Part shown: positions 6,655 to 7,046 of the stretch, piece after piece | Layout: every line of letters begins with the position of its first letter | Numbering within the stretch: position 1 is the first letter of the stretch | From: Calditrichia bacterium | GTDB taxonomy: Bacteria; Calditrichota; Calditrichia; RBG-13-44-9; J042 | Assembly (NCBI GenBank): GCA_030430345.1 | Contig: JAUIFT010000128.1 | Span: 1-7,046, forward strand | Direction: 5' to 3' | DNA: 7,046 nt | Notes under the pieces: model-generated | What the model saw: only the letters and a program-made list of their open reading frames with translations | Told to the model about the DNA's origin: nothing | Databases searched by the model: none | Program-made: the position numbers and the translations under genes

Positions 6655-6720
6655 GGCATTCCAGTGCATAACCCAGAGTGTCGCAGACATCTCCGGGCAT
6701 TCCAGTACATCATCCCAGAG
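6655..6720. repeat. Pair of imperfect 24/25-base direct repeats in the carrier gene's 3' untranslated region
   Basis: 6655-6678 and 6696-6720 share ggcattccagt, cat and cccagag, differing by two substitutions and one inserted base. The copies start 41 bases apart. The first copy begins within a mini-hairpin atgcc-aaa-ggcat (6647-6659). They lie between the - strand stop (6739-6741) and its terminator. Confidence 0.55.
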
Positions 6721-6738
6721 ACCTCCATACATAAGCAC

Positions 6739-7046
6739 CTACCAGCTCCACACCGATGGGAAAAACACCGAGATAGCCAGGAATATCCCCGCCATAATCA
6801 TCAGACGAATAAATAATGGGAACATGAACCGTAACCAGGAAGTGTAGGGAATCTTCGCCAGGCTGAGCATTGCCATGAGCACCCCGGAAGTGGGAATAAT
6901 CGTGTTCGAAAAACCATCACCGCAGGTGAAGGCAAAAACTGCGGTTTGCCGGGTTATCCCGAGTACGTCGGCCAATGGCGCCATCAGCGGCATGGTCACC
7001 GCTGCCTGCCCGGAGCCGGAAGGCACCAGAAAATTCAAGGTAGACT
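6739..7046 (-). CDS. YfcC/DcuC-type membrane carrier, C-terminal part, runs off the right edge
   Basis: About 102 C-terminal residues are visible, ending at TAG (6739-6741 on the - strand). The frame stays open to the window edge, so the N-terminal majority lies beyond it; families of this type have roughly 450-500 residues. The block NFLVPSGSGQAAVTMPLMAPLADVLG and the later GDGFSNTIIPTSGVLMA are hallmark re-entrant or transport-core segments of the YfcC / C4-dicarboxylate anaerobic carrier (DcuC, ion-transporter) superfamily. A last hydrophobic membrane helix follows (about LFIRLMIMAGIFLAISVFF). YfcC-like proteins are inner-membrane carriers of often unknown substrate. The gene converges on the polysaccharide genes and ends in its own terminator, so it is a separate transcription unit. 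The family is confident; the substrate cannot be assigned. Confidence 0.85.
   Translation of the reverse strand, partial: STLNFLVPSGSGQAAVTMPLMAPLADVLGITRQTAVFAFTCGDGFSNTIIPTSGVLMAMLSLAKIPYTSWLRFMFPLFIRLMIMAGIFLAISVFFPSVWSW

Noticed and set aside
6361..6738. 125-codon open frame on the - strand downstream of the carrier gene
   Set aside because: It reads through the GC-rich terminator hairpin and then antisense through the 3' end of the fusion gene. The protein resembles nothing I know, and its repeated WNA/LWD look comes from the direct repeats.
6413..6847. 144-codon open frame on the + strand spanning the end of the fusion gene and the convergent carrier gene
   Set aside because: It overlaps two real genes in the wrong frame or strand and contains the terminator. 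The composition (Ser/Arg/Ile-rich) is that of a shadow frame.

Overview
The window holds four genes on the + strand, plus the 3' end of one gene on the - strand at the right edge. All four + strand genes fit the making or modifying of a cell-surface polysaccharide. Base composition is close to balanced, intergenic DNA is AT-rich, and Shine-Dalgarno signals are weak or absent. The exported DUF4091/GH123-like protein, the nested hairpin repeat and the YfcC-type carrier suggest a free-living or environmental Gram-negative-type bacterium, possibly of the Bacteroidetes/Calditrichota (FCB) kind. No marker gene is present, so this placement is an inference.

Layout. (1) Positions 2-1039: a small-molecule or sugar kinase of the APH/choline-kinase fold, cut at its 5' end by the window edge. 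(2) 1040-1172: an AT-rich gap with two inverted repeats; the second is followed by eight T's and looks like an intrinsic terminator. (3) 1173-2936: an exported DUF4091/GH123-like putative glycoside hydrolase. (4) 2939-3943: a CE4 (NodB-like) polysaccharide deacetylase, two bases after the previous stop and therefore very likely in the same operon. (5) 3944-4503: a 560-base non-coding stretch with an 18-bp perfect palindrome and a compact element of nested hairpins (4179-4366). (6) 4504-6612: a three-part fusion of zinc ribbon, SAM methyltransferase and APH-like kinase. (7) 6613-7046: a terminator and short direct repeats belonging to the convergent - strand, then the C-terminal part of a YfcC/DcuC-type membrane carrier running off the right edge.

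How the genes may work together. Deacetylation of a glycan, an exported glycan-acting protein, and kinase and methyltransferase activities are the usual toolkit for tailoring a capsule, exopolysaccharide or O-antigen. The methyltransferase-kinase fusion recalls WbdD of E. coli O8/O9a, which caps the non-reducing end of O-antigen with phosphate and methyl groups and so sets chain length. That parallel rests on domain order and genetic context only. It is the most interesting hypothesis in the window. No glycosyltransferase, flippase or polymerase lies inside the window, so the polymer itself cannot be named.
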